From NCBI GenBank assembly GCA_027486035.1, contig JAIXPX010000021.1, positions 1 through 64,000 of the forward strand: a stretch of 64,000 nt of DNA. The letters are read 5' to 3'. Shown one piece after another: positions 1 through 9,295 of this stretch. The stretch is from Erythrobacteraceae bacterium (GTDB lineage: Bacteria > Pseudomonadota > Alphaproteobacteria > Sphingomonadales > Sphingomonadaceae). A program made the translations under genes and the position numbers. The notes under the pieces are model-generated. The model had not been told where the DNA came from. It was given only the letters and a program-made list of their open reading frames with translations, and did not search any database. Each line of letters starts with the position of its first letter. Position 1 is the first letter of the stretch.

Positions 1-26
1 AGGTGAGTTCCGATACGTTCGTTCAT
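1..26 (-). CDS. Start of a gene cut by the window edge, probably puf operon
   Basis: A leftward reading frame begins with ATG at 26 and leaves the window after eight codons (M-N-E-R-I-G-T-H). A GGAGA ribosome-binding site lies seven bases upstream. In Erythrobacter-type photosynthesis clusters the genes after bchZ are pufB, pufA, pufL and pufM, so a puf gene is expected here. The visible residues are too few to identify it. Confidence 0.4.
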
Positions 27-112
27 CGGGTTGTCTCCGTTCAGTTGGGTGTGAGTGGAAGCCCGAAGGCCCCCGTCGGCATCCCCGCGTGATCCCCCAC
101 GTGGATTGGAGA

Positions 113-131
113 GCCCCCTCAAGAAGGGGGG
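113..131 (-). terminator. Hairpin between bchZ and the next gene
   Basis: A stem of six pairs (CCCCCT with AGGGGG) closes a five-base loop in the gap after bchZ. No T-run follows in the leftward direction. It could be an attenuator or an mRNA-stabilising hairpin of the kind known between bch and puf genes in purple bacteria, rather than a full terminator. Confidence 0.35.
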
Positions 132-203
132 CATGGGATTGTGCCGTTGCGGAACGGGTCCGCAGCAGCGACAAACTGGTGGTGCGGGGCAGCATCGTCA
201 TCA

Positions 204-1649
204 TCATGCCCCCGCTCCTTCGAGCAGCGCCTCGTCGAGGCAGTCTGCCGTGACATTCTCGGCACCGCGTTGGCGCGCGGTCCGTTCTGCGGCATCGCGC
301 AGGCGCTTGGCCGCAGAAATGCGGATCAGCACCGGCTGTGCTTCGACCAGAGCGTCGAGCCGTGCCTTGGCGTCGTTTGCCCAGCCGAGCTGGGCCTCGT
401 TGCGGGCCGGCGTCGCCTCGACCTTGTCCATGTCGGTGGCGAGCGGCAGGATGTGGAACAGCGCGTCGAACAGCGCATTGCACACTTCCTGCACGAGATA
501 GGTCGCGCCCGCATAGCCCATGAAGGGCGTGCCGGTGTGGCGGCGGATCGCGGCGCCGGGGAAGCTTGCCGGGATATACATCCCGCGCGCGCCCGCCTCG
601 GCCATATACATGCGCTCGTTATAGCTGCCGAACATCACCAGCGGCGGGTTGGCGTGGATCGCGGCGCGCACGTCCTCGTTCTTCGGCTTCACTCCGGCAC
701 AGCGCGAAAACGCGAAGTTGCAGGGCAGGCCCATGTCGTCCTCGAGGAAGTGGCGGATGCCGCGCGCATAGGTTTCATTGGCGACGATGCCGAAGCTCGC
801 TGTTCCGAAGAAGTCCTGCGTGACCGAGCGCCACAGATCCCACAGGGGCTTGATGGTGGTGTGCTTCTCGCGCTCGATGAAGGGCTCGGGATCAAGCCCG
901 AGCTCGGCGGCCAGCGCGCGCAGGAACTTGGTGGTCTGCGACAGGCCGACAGGGGCCTGGAAATAGGGCCGCTCGAGCGTCTCGCACAGATTGCGGCCAT
1001 ATTCGCGGTACATGCAGATATTGGCATCTGCGGTCGCGAGTTTGGAAATGTCGGCAAGGTGCGTGCCGAGCGGGAAGACCACGCCCACTTCCGCACCGAT
1101 GCCTTCGATCAGGCGGCGCATCTCGGCAAGGTCGGAAGGCATGTTGAACATGCCATAGGCCGGGCCGATGATGTTGACGCGGGGGCGCTCGCCTTCCTTG
1201 CGTTCGCGCGGGGCCGGCATCTTCTTGGGCCCGAACTCGGTCCACAGCCAGGTCAGCGCACGGTCGGCCGACTGCCACTGGTCCTCGTCGATGGTGCGCG
1301 GCAGGAAGCGCTTGATGTTGGTGCCCTCGGGCGTGACGCCGCCGCCGATCATCTCGGCGATCGACCCGGTGACGACCACGCAGGGCAGTTCCGGGTCGAG
1401 CGTCTTCCACGCCCGCTTCATCGCGCCTTCGGTGCCGGTCTTGCCGAGCTCTTCCTCGGCAAGGCCCGTGACGACGATGGGCAGCTCGTGCGGGGGCAGC
1501 GCATCGGTGTAATGGAGCACCGAGGTGACGGGCAGGTTCTCGCAGCCGACGGGGCCGTCGATGATGACCTGCAAGCCCTTCACCGCGGTGAAGACATAGG
1601 TCGCGCCCCAGTAGCCGCCGGCCCGATCATGGTCGAGGACGAGCGTCAT
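204..1649 (-). CDS. bchZ: Chlorophyllide a reductase subunit Z
   Basis: This is one of the two catalytic-component subunits (BchYZ) of chlorophyllide a oxidoreductase, the nitrogenase-like enzyme that reduces ring B of chlorophyllide a in bacteriochlorophyll a synthesis. The 481-residue protein has the family length and its N-terminal cysteine region (VGCENLP, Cys36). Its ATG overlaps the bchY stop codon by four bases, which indicates translational coupling within bchXYZ. It is the last bch gene before the expected puf operon. Longer leftward frames extending upstream are translations of bchY in another frame and are not used. Identity is secure from extended similarity to the family. Confidence 0.96.
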   Translation of the reverse strand: MTLVLDHDRAGGYWGATYVFTAVKGLQVIIDGPVGCENLPVTSVLHYTDALPPHELPIVVTGLAEEELGKTGTEGAMKRAWKTLDPELPCVVVTGSIAEMIGGGVTPEGTNIKRFLPRTIDEDQWQSADRALTWLWTEFGPKKMPAPRERKEGERPRVNIIGPAYGMFNMPSDLAEMRRLIEGIGAEVGVVFPLGTHLADISKLATADANICMYREYGRNLCETLERPYFQAPVGLSQTTKFLRALAAELGLDPEPFIEREKHTTIKPLWDLWRSVTQDFFGTASFGIVANETYARGIRHFLEDDMGLPCNFAFSRCAGVKPKNEDVRAAIHANPPLVMFGSYNERMYMAEAGARGMYIPASFPGAAIRRHTGTPFMGYAGATYLVQEVCNALFDALFHILPLATDMDKVEATPARNEAQLGWANDAKARLDALVEAQPVLIRISAAKRLRDAAERTARQRGAENVTADCLDEALLEGAGA

Positions 1650-3178
1650 GTGCCCACCGCCTCCGACGCCTTGCGCGCCGCTTCGTTGAGGGCCGCATAC
1701 TTTTTGCGGAACTTGGGCCGGTCGACGGGGAGGTCTTCCCACACGCCTGCGGCATGTTCGGTACCCACACCCTCGAAGAAATCGCGCATCGCATCGAAGC
1801 GCGCCTTGTTGCCCATCGCCGCGTTGATCACCGTGGCGAGGCTGCCTGCCCCTGCCGGGCCCATCAGCGGCCGCGCGGAGATGAGATTGGTGAAATAGAG
1901 CGCCGGGATCGCCTTGGCCTTGGCGTGCTGCACCACCGGGGTGGTGCCGATGGCGAGATCGGGGCGGTATTCGTCGACCGCGGCAATGTCCTGTTCGAGA
2001 CTGGCGCGGAAGTGCACATCGACCCCGCGCGCCTCGAGCCATTCGCGGTCGGCATCCGACCACTTCGTACGCGGGCAGGCCGAGCCGACATAGCGCACAT
2101 CGGCGCCGCTTTCGACCAGTAGGCGGGCGACTAGCAGCTCCGAGCCCTCATAGCCCGAAACCGTGATGCGACCCTTGATCGGCATCTTGGCGAGCGCGCC
2201 GCGGCAGGCGCCGATCATCGCGTTCTTGACCCCGTCCACCTTGTCCTGCGGCAGGCCGAGCGTGTCACCCAGGGCTTGCAGCCAGGCCGCAGTCCCGTCA
2301 GCGCCGACGGGCGCGGAGCCGATGACCGGGCGACCGGCGTGTTCGAACTCGCGGATCGAGGCGGTGTAGAAGGGGTGGATCGCGGCGACCACAGCGCAAT
2401 CGAGCGCGGCGTAGAGCTCGCGCCATTCGCGGGTCGGCACGACCGGACCGGCAGCAAGACCGAGGGGCGCAAGCATCTGGCCGATCACGACCGGATCGGC
2501 CGGGAACATCTCGCCGAGCAGAGCGACGCTCGGGCGGTCGGAGCGTTCGCGCGGCGCGGCGACGGGGCCTGCCATCACTTCCTCGCGGGCATATTGCAGC
2601 ATCGCGCCGGCCAGCACGTCCTTGGCCTCGGCATGGGTCGGGATGCCGAAGCCCGGCACGTCGATGCCGATAATCCGCACCCCGTTGATCGCCTTGCCCA
2701 GCAGGCGCAGCGGCACGCCGCTGGCGGTGGGCACGCACAGGTTGGTGACCACGATCGCGTCGTAATTCTCGGGGTCGGCGAGGTTCTCGACCGCTTCCTT
2801 GATGTCCTCGAACAGCTTGCCGGTGACCAGCGTTTCCGAGGAGAAGGGCACATAGCCCACCGTCCGCCGCGCGCCGTAGAAGTGCGAGGTGAAGGTCAGG
2901 CCATAGACGCAGCAGGCCGAGCCCGAGAGCACGGTCGCGGTGCGCCGCATTCTCAGGCCCACCCTCAGCGACCCGAACGCGGGGCACATGGACTGGGGCT
3001 GGTCATGGGGGCCAACCGGATAGTCGGCCGCATATTGATCGAGGATGTCGCTCTTGCCGGCGGCGCGGGCGGCCTCGTTCATGGTGTCCTTCGAGGCGCA
3101 GCCGCCCTCCACCGGGGCCGAGCCAAGCTCGATCCGGTCAGGGGCGCGTGCCGCGTCAAAGGCGCCGTGCTCGCTCAT
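1646..3178 (-). CDS. bchY: Chlorophyllide a reductase subunit Y
   Basis: BchY pairs with BchZ to form the heterotetrameric NifDK-like component of chlorophyllide a reductase. The 510-residue product contains the N-terminal cysteines expected to help hold the iron-sulfur cluster (MCPAFG around residue 64 and SACC about 24 residues later). The start at 3178 overlaps the bchX stop by four bases, and the 3' end overlaps the bchZ start by four bases. An upstream extension to 3385 is open but reads through bchX out of frame, so it is rejected. It is expected to be cytoplasmic and oxygen-sensitive, like other nitrogenase-like enzymes. Confidence 0.96.
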   Translation of the reverse strand: MSEHGAFDAARAPDRIELGSAPVEGGCASKDTMNEAARAAGKSDILDQYAADYPVGPHDQPQSMCPAFGSLRVGLRMRRTATVLSGSACCVYGLTFTSHFYGARRTVGYVPFSSETLVTGKLFEDIKEAVENLADPENYDAIVVTNLCVPTASGVPLRLLGKAINGVRIIGIDVPGFGIPTHAEAKDVLAGAMLQYAREEVMAGPVAAPRERSDRPSVALLGEMFPADPVVIGQMLAPLGLAAGPVVPTREWRELYAALDCAVVAAIHPFYTASIREFEHAGRPVIGSAPVGADGTAAWLQALGDTLGLPQDKVDGVKNAMIGACRGALAKMPIKGRITVSGYEGSELLVARLLVESGADVRYVGSACPRTKWSDADREWLEARGVDVHFRASLEQDIAAVDEYRPDLAIGTTPVVQHAKAKAIPALYFTNLISARPLMGPAGAGSLATVINAAMGNKARFDAMRDFFEGVGTEHAAGVWEDLPVDRPKFRKKYAALNEAARKASEAVGT

Positions 3179-4164
3179 GCCTCGTCGTAGACCACTTCGA
3201 GGCTGGGGCGGGTCTCGAACACCCCGCCGCGCATGTCGGCCTGGGTGGCGGGAACGAGCTCGACATTGCCGCCAACCACATCGGCGCTGAACAGGCCGAG
3301 CAGGGCGTCCTGGTCGAGCGGATTGGGGCGCAGCGGCGGCGCTTCGGCGACGTTGAGCGCGAGTTCCTCGAACAGGCTCGCCCATTCACCGCCGGGATGG
3401 CCGATGATCTGGTAATTGGCGCTCTTGCGGCGGATATCCTCGTTGGCGGGGATGGCGGTGAGCACCGGAATACCGACAGCCTCGGCGAAGGCCTTGGCCT
3501 CTCCGGTCCCGTCGTCCTTGTTGACGATCATGCCCGCAACGCCGACATTGCCACCCATCTTGCGGAAATACTCGACCGCGTGACACACGTTGTTGGCGAC
3601 ATAGAGCGATTGCAGGTCGTTCGAGCCGACCACGATCACCTTCTGGCACATGTCGCGCGCGATCGGCAGGCCGAAGCCGCCGCACACCACGTCGCCGAGG
3701 AAATCGAGCAGGACGTAATCGAAGCCCCAGTCGTGGAAGCCGAGCTTCTCGAGCGTCTCGAAGCCGTGGATGATCCCGCGCCCGCCGCAGCCGCGCCCGA
3801 CCTCGGGACCGCCGAGCTCCATGGCGAAGACCCCGTCGCGCTGGAAGCACACGTCCTCGATGCGCACCTCCTCGCCGGCGAGTTTCTTTTTCGAAGAGGT
3901 CTCGATGATCGAGGGGGTCGCCTTGCCGCCGAACAGCAGGCTCGTGGTATCCGACTTGGGGTCGCAGCCGATCAGCAGCACGCGCTTGCCCTGCTGGGCC
4001 ATCATGTAGCTGAGGTTGGCAAGCGCGAAGCTCTTGCCCGAACCGCCCTTGCCGTAGATGGCGATGATCTGGGTCTCGCTCTTGACCTCGCCGGTGTGCA
4101 CCGGATCGGGTTCGTGCGAGGCTTCCTCGCGCAGGGCGGCAGTCTGGGTGTCGAGTACGGACAT
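3175..4164 (-). CDS. bchX: Chlorophyllide a reductase iron protein subunit X
   Basis: BchX is the NifH/BchL-like ATP-dependent reductase that passes electrons to BchYZ. The 329-residue protein has the P-loop YGKGGSGKS at residues 37-45, the GCDPKSDTT switch region at 66-74, and two cysteines (Cys126 in GRGCGGRG and Cys161 in VVCGGFG). Their spacing of 35 residues matches the intersubunit 4Fe-4S ligands of this family. Its ATG overlaps the bchC stop by one base. The ATG at 4164 is preferred because longer versions run into bchC. Confidence 0.97.
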   Translation of the reverse strand: MSVLDTQTAALREEASHEPDPVHTGEVKSETQIIAIYGKGGSGKSFALANLSYMMAQQGKRVLLIGCDPKSDTTSLLFGGKATPSIIETSSKKKLAGEEVRIEDVCFQRDGVFAMELGGPEVGRGCGGRGIIHGFETLEKLGFHDWGFDYVLLDFLGDVVCGGFGLPIARDMCQKVIVVGSNDLQSLYVANNVCHAVEYFRKMGGNVGVAGMIVNKDDGTGEAKAFAEAVGIPVLTAIPANEDIRRKSANYQIIGHPGGEWASLFEELALNVAEAPPLRPNPLDQDALLGLFSADVVGGNVELVPATQADMRGGVFETRPSLEVVYDEA

Positions 4165-5111
4165 CAGCATTCGCTCCAATCGAGAACCATCTTGAGACAA
4201 TCGGGATCGCTGAAGGCCTGGGGGTAGGCCGCCAGCGCATCGCCCGCCGGACGGCGGTCGGTGACGAGGCCCGAAAGGTCGAGCCTCCCGCATTCGATCA
4301 GCGCGCGCGTTTCGGCGAGGTCGCCGGGCTGCCATTCGGCGGCGACGCGGAAATGCGCCTCGCGCATGAAGGCGGCCGGGAAGGCGAAGCTGACGCGTTC
4401 GGAATAGAAGCCGGCAAGCACAATCTCGCCGCCCTTGGCGAGGCGCATGACGAGATCGTCGATCAGGCCGGCATCGCCGCTTGCGTCATAGATCGCGTGG
4501 TAATCGCGGCGCTCGTCGGTCGCGGGATCGATGACCTTGTATCCGGTCCCGCCCTGGCGGCGGGCGGGGTTGGTTTCCCACACCGTCGGCGCCGCGCCGC
4601 CCAGCGCCAGCGTCAGGCGGGCGAGCAGGCGGCCGAGCACGCCGTGGCCGATGATGAGGTCGGGAAGCGATTCGCGGCGGGCAAAGCCACCCTTGATGGC
4701 GTGAAGTGCCGTCGCCGCGAGCGCGCAGAGCACCCCGGTATCGCCGAGGTGCTCGGGGATCGGCAGCGCGCGCGCCGACGGCACTATCACACGGCGCGCG
4801 GTGCCACCGAACAGGCCGCGCGCATCGGTGTAGCAATTGGCGCCCGGGACAAAGACCCAGTCGCCGACCCGCGCCAGCGCCTCCTCGCCCGCATCGATGA
4901 TGCGGCCGACGGATTCGTAACCGGGAACGAGCGGATAGCCGAGGCCGGGGAAGGGCGGCATCCGCCCGGTAAACAGCAGCTTCTCGGTGCCCGTGCTGAT
5001 CCCGCTATAGGCGATCTCGACGAGGACGTCGGCAGGCCCGACCGGCGTCATCTCAAGCGGCCGCAGCGCAAGGCGCTCCGGACCTTCGAGAATGACAGCC
5101 AGTGTATCCAT
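4164..5111 (-). CDS. bchC: 3-hydroxyethyl bacteriochlorophyllide a dehydrogenase
   Basis: BchC oxidises the C3 hydroxyethyl group to acetyl, one of the last ring modifications in bacteriochlorophyllide a synthesis. The 315-residue protein belongs to the medium-chain alcohol dehydrogenase-like family: an N-terminal GroES-like half ([25 protein letters not shown]) and a cofactor-binding half ([14 protein letters not shown]). It is the first bch gene of bchCXYZ and has its own upstream region of 126 bp with a PpsR-type operator, as in other purple bacteria. Confidence 0.95.
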   Translation of the reverse strand: MDTLAVILEGPERLALRPLEMTPVGPADVLVEIAYSGISTGTEKLLFTGRMPPFPGLGYPLVPGYESVGRIIDAGEEALARVGDWVFVPGANCYTDARGLFGGTARRVIVPSARALPIPEHLGDTGVLCALAATALHAIKGGFARRESLPDLIIGHGVLGRLLARLTLALGGAAPTVWETNPARRQGGTGYKVIDPATDERRDYHAIYDASGDAGLIDDLVMRLAKGGEIVLAGFYSERVSFAFPAAFMREAHFRVAAEWQPGDLAETRALIECGRLDLSGLVTDRRPAGDALAAYPQAFSDPDCLKMVLDWSEC

Positions 5112-5211
5112 TACCTCGGTCTCCCCTGGGCGGATTCGAGGCGCTAACGCCGAGTCGAATGCCGCCGCAGATACGTTCTCCCGAGTGTGTGCTACGCCTT
5201 ACGTGTAGGAC

Positions 5212-5229
5212 TGTCAAATAACTTGGACA
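5212..5229. promoter_or_regulatory. PpsR/CrtJ-type operator upstream of bchC
   Basis: The site TGTCAAATAACTTGGACA matches TGT-N12-ACA exactly, including the extended TGTC...GGACA form. It lies 100 bp upstream of the bchC start and just after the end of crtF. PpsR/CrtJ represses bch and crt promoters under oxygen or light in related bacteria; binding here is inferred. Confidence 0.7.
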
Positions 5230-5237
5230 AATTATGC

Positions 5238-6362
5238 TCAGGCAGTGGCCAGAACAACGCTTGCGTTGACCGGTTGCGCTGTTGCGACGACCCGAGTGCG
5301 GCTGAAGCCGGCGCGGTCCAGCATGGTGGCCAGCTCGGCAGGGCTGCGCGGCCGGCCTGACCCCATCGCCCACAGATAGAGGCCGAAAAAGGCCTCCCCC
5401 ATCGGGGCAAGGCCGGGGATGCGGGCCATGGGCTCGGCGACCAGCAGGCGTGCGCCTGGGGCAAGGCTGGCGCGGATGTTGGCGAGGAGCGCCAGCGCGG
5501 CTGCGTCGTCGTGATCGTGGAGGATGCGGATCAGCGACACCATGTCGTAGCCACAGGGGATGGGATCGCTGAAGAAGTTCCCGGGATGCGCGGTCACCCG
5601 CTGCGGGCCTAATGCCGCGCCGAGCAGCGCCGTGCCGGCCTCGGCGACTTCGGGAAGGTCGAACAGGCCCAGTTCGAGATGCGGCCAGGCCGAGCCGATA
5701 TGCCGCAGGAAGGCGCCGTGCCCGCCGCCCACGTCGAGCAGGCGCTGCACGCCTCTGAACGAGACCGAGGCCAGCACTTCGTCGGCGACGAAATGCTGGG
5801 AGGCGGCCATCAGCGCGGAATACTCCGCCGTGTCCTCCCCGCGCTCGGTCGCTCCGTGGAGCGCTCCGGCATAGGTCCAGAAACGCGACAGGGCGGTGGG
5901 CGCGCGGCGGTCGGCCCGCAGCAGAGCCAGCGGGTCGGCGAGATCGGCATAGAGCAGGCGGTGGTGGCGCACCATGGCCTGCACCCCGGGGTTGCTCGCG
6001 AAAACGGCACCCTGCTCGCCGAGCATCCACCGGCCCGGAACCGGCTCCTCGGCCAGCATCAGCGCGCGGCCGGCGCGCAGCAGGGTGAGAGCCGCCTCCT
6101 CGCTCAGGTCCATCCGCGCCGCCACGGCCGCGGGGGTGAGTGGCCCGTCCTGCAATATCCCGAACAGGCCGCCCTCCACCCAGGCGCGCAGGACTTGCGA
6201 ATAGGCAAAGCCGGCGAGCAGATCGAAGGCGCCCTTGGCGCGGCTGCGGGCGATCCAGCGGATCACCGGCAGGCGCGCGGCCCAGTGCTGGAAGCGGGGG
6301 TTGGCAAACAGCCGGTTGCGGCGCTTTGCATAACCGACCCTGAAGGCATCCCAAACCCGCAT
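5238..6362 (-). CDS. crtF: Hydroxyneurosporene (demethylspheroidene) O-methyltransferase
   Basis: CrtF transfers a methyl group from S-adenosylmethionine to the C1 hydroxyl of acyclic carotenoids in the spheroidene/spirilloxanthin branch. The 374-residue protein has an N-terminal dimerisation winged-helix region and a C-terminal Rossmann methyltransferase domain with the SAM motif LLDVGGGHGAFL and the following acidic DLPEV. The ATG at 6362 is chosen; an in-frame TTG two codons upstream (6368) sits nearer a GAGG ribosome-binding site and is an alternative. It points the same way as bchCXYZ and is divergent from crtD. Confidence 0.93.
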   Translation of the reverse strand: MRVWDAFRVGYAKRRNRLFANPRFQHWAARLPVIRWIARSRAKGAFDLLAGFAYSQVLRAWVEGGLFGILQDGPLTPAAVAARMDLSEEAALTLLRAGRALMLAEEPVPGRWMLGEQGAVFASNPGVQAMVRHHRLLYADLADPLALLRADRRAPTALSRFWTYAGALHGATERGEDTAEYSALMAASQHFVADEVLASVSFRGVQRLLDVGGGHGAFLRHIGSAWPHLELGLFDLPEVAEAGTALLGAALGPQRVTAHPGNFFSDPIPCGYDMVSLIRILHDHDDAAALALLANIRASLAPGARLLVAEPMARIPGLAPMGEAFFGLYLWAMGSGRPRSPAELATMLDRAGFSRTRVVATAQPVNASVVLATA

Positions 6363-6386
6363 GATCAAGACGCCTCACATCCCATA

Positions 6387-6404
6387 TGTCTAAATGATTG
6401 GACA
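6387..6404. promoter_or_regulatory. PpsR/CrtJ-type operator between crtF and crtD
   Basis: TGTCTAAATGATTGGACA is an exact TGT-N12-ACA match in the 92-bp divergent gap between crtF and crtD, so one bound repressor could control both directions. It shares the TGTC...GGACA outer bases with the site before bchC. Confidence 0.7.
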
Positions 6405-6454
6405 GATACGTGCGTAAGGTCAATGATTATCGCGGACCGAGGGGAAGAGGACGG

Positions 6455-8023
6455 GTGAGCGGGCGAGTCGTTGTGATCGGAGCAGGCATTGGCGGGCTTT
6501 CCAGCGCCGCCCTGCTCGCCGCGCGCGGGGCCGACGTCACGGTTCTCGAAAAGGAGGAATGGGTCGGCGGCAAGGCGCGGCGCGTCCTTGTGGACGGCGC
6601 GCAGATCGACGGCGGGCCGACGGTCTTCACCTACCGCGCCGTGTTCGACGAGGTCTTCGCCGCCTGCGGGGCACGGCTCGAGGATCATGTCGGCGTGACC
6701 AGAGCCGAGGTGCTTGCCCGCCATGCCTGGGACGATTGCGGTTCTCTCGATCTGTTCGCCGACCCCGAGGCCAGTGCCCGCGCAATCGGCGCTTTCGCCG
6801 GGCCCGGGGCGGCGCGCGGCTACCGTGCCTTTGCCGCCGAGGCGCAGCGCATCTTCGAGGTGCTGGAAGAGCCCTTCCTGCGCGGCGACAAGGCTTCGAC
6901 CCCGCTGCCGATGATGTGGAAGATCGGCCCGTGGAAGGTCGGCGACATGCTTGCCATGCGCCCCTTCGACGGGATGTGGAACGCGCTGGGCCAGCACTTC
7001 AGCGATCCCCGCCTCCAGCAATTGTTCGGCCGCTATGCGACCTATTGCGGCTCCTCGCCTTTCGCGGCGCCGGCGACGCTGATGCTGATCGCCCATCTCG
7101 AGGCGCGCGGGGTGTGGCTGATCGAGGGCGGAATCCACGCGCTCGCCAAGGCGCTGGCCAGCCTTGCCGAGCGGCAGGGCGCGCGGGTGCGGACCGGCGC
7201 GGCGGTGACCGAGGTGCTGACCGCCAAGGGGCGCGCCAGCGGCGTGAGGCTGGCCGGCGGCGAGGTGATCCCGGCCGATATCGTCATCTGCAATGGCGAT
7301 CCCTCGGCGCTCGCCACCGGGCGCCTCGGTGAGGCAGCGCGGCGCGCGGTGCCCGCGATCCCCCGGGCCAAGCGCTCGCTCTCGGCGCTGGTGTGGTACG
7401 CCCACACGCGCACCCGGGGCTTCGAACTCAGCCATCACAATGTGTTCTTCTCGCGCGATTACGCCCGCGAGTTCCGCGAGATCGCCGCAGGCAGCAGCCC
7501 GTCCGAACCGACCGTCTATGTCTGCGCCATCGATCGCGGTGCGCGCCTTGCCGACGCGCCGCCGCCTGCGGGCACCCGCGAGCGCCTCCAGATCATCGTC
7601 AATGCCCCTGCCGACGGCGACATCCGCGCCTATGGCCCCGAGGAGAGAGAGCAATGCACGCAAAGCATGATGGCGACGCTCCGGCGCTGCGGCCTCGAAC
7701 TCGAGGATCCGCCGGAACACCGGCTCATGACCCCGCAGGACTGGGAGGGCCTGTTCCCGGCCACGGGCGGCGCGCTCTATGGCAGAGCGTCGCACGGCTG
7801 GGCGGCCTCTTTCCAGCGGCAGGGGCCCATGACCCGGTTGCCCGGGCTCTACTGCACGGGCGGGGCGACCCATCCGGCGGCTGGCGTGCCCATGGCAGCC
7901 TTGTCCGGGCAGCTGGCAGCGCGAGTGATCGCGAAGGACCTCGCTTCGATGACAACATCCCGGCAGGCGGCTATTCCTGGTGGTATGTCGACGCGATCAG
8001 CGACGACGGGCAGCACGGGCTGA
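6455..8023 (+). CDS. crtD: Hydroxy/methoxyneurosporene 3,4-desaturase
   Basis: CrtD introduces the C3,4 double bond into 1-hydroxy or 1-methoxy acyclic carotenoids. The 522-residue protein starts with the FAD-binding dinucleotide fold (VIGAGIGGLSSAALLAARG, then VLEKEEWVGGKA) and ends with the CrtI-family motif GGATHPAAGVP. The GTG at 6455 is chosen because a strong GGGGAAGAGG site sits just before it and the protein then begins directly at the FAD fold. The last 30 or so residues after VIAKDLA are not family-like and overlap the start of crtC homology in another frame, so the true functional C-terminus may be shorter. Confidence 0.93.
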   Translation: MSGRVVVIGAGIGGLSSAALLAARGADVTVLEKEEWVGGKARRVLVDGAQIDGGPTVFTYRAVFDEVFAACGARLEDHVGVTRAEVLARHAWDDCGSLDLFADPEASARAIGAFAGPGAARGYRAFAAEAQRIFEVLEEPFLRGDKASTPLPMMWKIGPWKVGDMLAMRPFDGMWNALGQHFSDPRLQQLFGRYATYCGSSPFAAPATLMLIAHLEARGVWLIEGGIHALAKALASLAERQGARVRTGAAVTEVLTAKGRASGVRLAGGEVIPADIVICNGDPSALATGRLGEAARRAVPAIPRAKRSLSALVWYAHTRTRGFELSHHNVFFSRDYAREFREIAAGSSPSEPTVYVCAIDRGARLADAPPPAGTRERLQIIVNAPADGDIRAYGPEEREQCTQSMMATLRRCGLELEDPPEHRLMTPQDWEGLFPATGGALYGRASHGWAASFQRQGPMTRLPGLYCTGGATHPAAGVPMAALSGQLAARVIAKDLASMTTSRQAAIPGGMSTRSATTGSTG

Positions 8024-8859
8024 CGATCATCGCCTTCCTGGGCAGCGTATTCTCGCCCTATTACAAGAAAAGCGGGCGGGGCGATCCGCTGGATCACTGT
8101 TCGCTCAACGTCGCGCTCTACGGCCCGCAGGCGCGCTGGGCGATGACCGAGCGCGGGCGCGGCGCGGTGACGCGCGATGCGTCCAACCTGGGGATCGGCC
8201 CGAGCAGCGTGCGCTGGGAGGGCGATGCGCTCGTGATCGACATCCACGAGGGCGATACCCGCCTGTTCGTGCCGTGGCAGCGCAAGGTGACGGGACGGGT
8301 GCGGGTGATCCCCGAAGCGCTCAACCGCGCCGCCTTCGCGCTCGACGGGGCGGAAAACCACATCTGGCACTGCCTTGCGCCGCGTGCCCGGATCGAGGTG
8401 GAGATGACCTCCCCGGCGTGCCGGTGGAGCGGCAAGGCCTATCTTGACCACAACCGCGGTGCCGAGCCGCTGGAGAGCGGCTTCAACACCTGGCACTGGT
8501 CGCGCGCGCATCTCTCCGACGGGGCGCTGGTGTGCTACGAGGGCGAGCGCGCCGACGGATCGCTGTTCGCCAGCGCGCTGCGCTTCGATGCCGCCGGTGT
8601 GCCCGAGCCGGTCGAGCTGCCGCCGATCGCTGCCCTGCCGGACAGCAGGTGGGGCATTGCCCGCCGCACCCGCAGCGACATCGGCGTGGCCGAGGTGCGC
8701 CGGACATGGGAGGACACACCCTTCTACGCCCGTTCCGAACTCGCCTCGCGCTTCCTCGGCGAGGAGGTGGTGGCGGTGCAGGAAAGCCTCGACATGCGGC
8801 GCTTCTCCTCGCGCATCGTGCAATTCATGCTGCCCTACCGGATGCCGCGCCGGAAGTAG
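7654..8859 (+). CDS. crtC: Carotenoid 1,2-hydratase; start uncertain
   Basis: CrtC adds water across the C1,2 double bond of neurosporene or lycopene-type carotenoids, upstream of CrtD and CrtF. Family similarity is clear from about base 7945 (PAGGYSWWYVDA) to the stop at 8859, including the YLDHNRGAEPLE and FNTWHWSRAH segments. No ATG, GTG or TTG occurs in frame between 7654 and that point. The listed start at 7654 therefore gives 401 residues, of which the first 95 or so are read from inside crtD and do not look like CrtC. The true start may be a non-standard codon, or the junction may have suffered an indel. Identity is secure; the 5' boundary is not. Confidence 0.8.
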   Translation: MHAKHDGDAPALRPRTRGSAGTPAHDPAGLGGPVPGHGRRALWQSVARLGGLFPAAGAHDPVARALLHGRGDPSGGWRAHGSLVRAAGSASDREGPRFDDNIPAGGYSWWYVDAISDDGQHGLTIIAFLGSVFSPYYKKSGRGDPLDHCSLNVALYGPQARWAMTERGRGAVTRDASNLGIGPSSVRWEGDALVIDIHEGDTRLFVPWQRKVTGRVRVIPEALNRAAFALDGAENHIWHCLAPRARIEVEMTSPACRWSGKAYLDHNRGAEPLESGFNTWHWSRAHLSDGALVCYEGERADGSLFASALRFDAAGVPEPVELPPIAALPDSRWGIARRTRSDIGVAEVRRTWEDTPFYARSELASRFLGEEVVAVQESLDMRRFSSRIVQFMLPYRMPRRK

Positions 8860-8951
8860 GGGCGGAGGGACGGTTCTGGGAGTCCGCTTTCGGTCGATCA
8901 GCTAGAACGCGTGAATGGCTGGACGTGGGTGGATAGCTGCCACTCCGAGCC

Positions 8952-9051
8952 CCGTCGCCCCGTGCCTGACACGGGGCTTGGCTTTTCCTCTTTCCACCTT
9001 TGACCAAAGGGAGCCAAGCCCAGGATCAAGCCCGGGGCGACGGCGGGGTGA
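8952..9051. repeat. Dispersed palindromic intergenic repeat, copy 1
   Basis: About 100 bp in the gap after crtC. It opens with GTCGCCCCGTG...GACACGGGGCTTGGCT and closes with AGCCAAGCCC...GGGGCGACGG. The two ends are inverted copies of each other, able to fold into a long stem. Two more copies occur at 18161-18253 and 55228-55318, all in intergenic DNA. It resembles REP/BIME-like elements. Confidence 0.75.
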
Positions 9052-9116
9052 GATGACCGCTCCGGGGTCGATTGCTGAATGGCAGCTTTTCTCCCGCGCC
9101 GCGACAAAGCAGAAAT

Positions 9117-9287
9117 TCACTCTCCGACGCTGTGCTCAGGCCCACCATCGCGCTCCGCCGCTTCCTTCGCCTCCCGCTCCGCGCGGGTTTTCTTGAGCAT
9201 CCGGTCCATCTTCCAGAACTGCCACACGCCAAAGCCGATCGCGATGCCGTAGAACAGCACGATCTCGATCCAGCCCATGCTGCCCAT
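9117..9287 (-). CDS. Small membrane-anchored protein downstream of bchO
   Basis: A 56-residue protein with an N-terminal hydrophobic segment (WIEIVLFYGIAIGFGVWQFW) followed by a highly charged tail rich in Lys, Arg and Glu. The ATG at 9287 has a strong AGGAG site and lies nine bases after the bchO stop, so it is the fourth gene of the bchI-bchD-bchO unit. I do not recognise the family. Position suggests a link to pigment synthesis or photosystem membrane assembly, which is inference only. Confidence 0.75.
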   Translation of the reverse strand: MGSMGWIEIVLFYGIAIGFGVWQFWKMDRMLKKTRAEREAKEAAERDGGPEHSVGE

Positions 9288-9295
9288 ATGCGCTC

